Source: SB21 sp964415295
GTDB taxonomy: Bacteria > CLD3 > SB21
NCBI GenBank assembly: GCA_964415295.1
Contig: CAYPYN010000014.1
Span: 1-33,404, forward strand
Reading direction: 5' to 3'
DNA length: 33,404 nt
The first letter of the stretch is position 1. The number at the start of each line of letters is the position of its first letter. A program made the position numbers and the translations under genes. Under the pieces are notes generated by a model that had not been told where the DNA came from, did no database searches, and saw only the letters and a program-made list of their open reading frames with translations. Positions 33,291-33,404 of the stretch are shown piece after piece.

Positions 33291-33404
33291 ATGCATGCGG
33301 AATTTATCTCGCCCGATGATCCACGGTGGCAGCGGTATCTCGAATCAAACTGGCACGATTTCTACCATCTGCCGGAATATGTGAAGTTGTGCGCGTACCA
33401 TGAG
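33291..33404 (+). CDS. FemAB/GNAT-like protein, partial at window edge
   Basis: Only 38 codons are visible, from ATG 33291 preceded by a GGGGG-containing site. The pattern DPRWQRYLESN followed by FYHLPEYVKL is the usual N-terminus of FemAB-like or BioF2-like acyltransferases in exopolysaccharide loci. FemAB proteins transfer amino acids from aminoacyl donors, which would fit the cassette. The call rests on a short segment. Confidence 0.5.
   Translation, partial: MHAEFISPDDPRWQRYLESNWHDFYHLPEYVKLCAYHE

Noticed and set aside
1..33404. CRISPR array
   Set aside because: No regularly spaced repeats of 25-40 bases seen; the only regular array is the short 9-bp one at 2383-2455.

Overview
The window looks like a bacterial chromosome of about 60% G+C with the right-hand end of an integrated genetic element at its left. 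I suspect a Nitrospira-type organism (Nitrospirota) from the general look of the proteins and the polysaccharide locus. That is an impression from memory; no ribosomal or other taxonomic marker is present.

Region 1 (1 to about 6281) is the end of a mobile element. Eleven small genes, all on the minus strand, include an excisionase-like HTH protein, a CHC2 zinc-finger primase-like protein and a DUF3987 protein with overlapping or near-overlapping reading frames, plus two exported proteins of unknown role and a partial SocA/DUF4065-like protein at the window edge. The region ends at a truncated tRNA-Gly(CCC) at 6235-6281. Only the 3' part from the anticodon loop to CCA is present, as expected at the displaced end of an element integrated in a tRNA gene. 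The intact tRNA and the integrase should therefore lie left of the window. The element also carries a striking 9-bp iteron-like inverted repeat at 2383-2455 and a perfect DnaA-box match at 568-576 in a 527-bp gene-free stretch.

Region 2 (6481 to 28594) is an exopolysaccharide locus of the Wzx/Wzy type. A LuxR-family response regulator with an atypical receiver faces, across a dyad-rich 553-bp leader, a NusG-like (UpxY/RfaH type) antiterminator. It is followed by an orphan IS3 OrfA-like HTH protein, an outer-membrane beta-barrel, a chain-length/tyrosine autokinase, a MurJ-like flippase, four GT4 glycosyltransferases, a Wzy-type polymerase, two different SGNH proteins, AsnB, a CheR-like methyltransferase, a polysaccharide deacetylase and a PglC-type phosphoglycosyl transferase. 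One gene runs against the rest: an exported beta-propeller protein (18751-20055). No Wza-type export protein and no low-molecular-weight phosphatase are visible here.

Region 3 (28784 to the right edge) is the most unusual part. A luciferase-like flavin monooxygenase, a stand-alone amino-acid adenylation domain, a carrier protein, a class I methyltransferase, a NeuD/PglD-like acyltransferase and the start of a FemAB/GNAT-like protein lie in tight succession. I infer a pathway that activates an amino acid, oxidises and methylates it on a carrier, and transfers it to an amino sugar of the polysaccharide. The individual families are recognisable; their combination and the product are not known to me.
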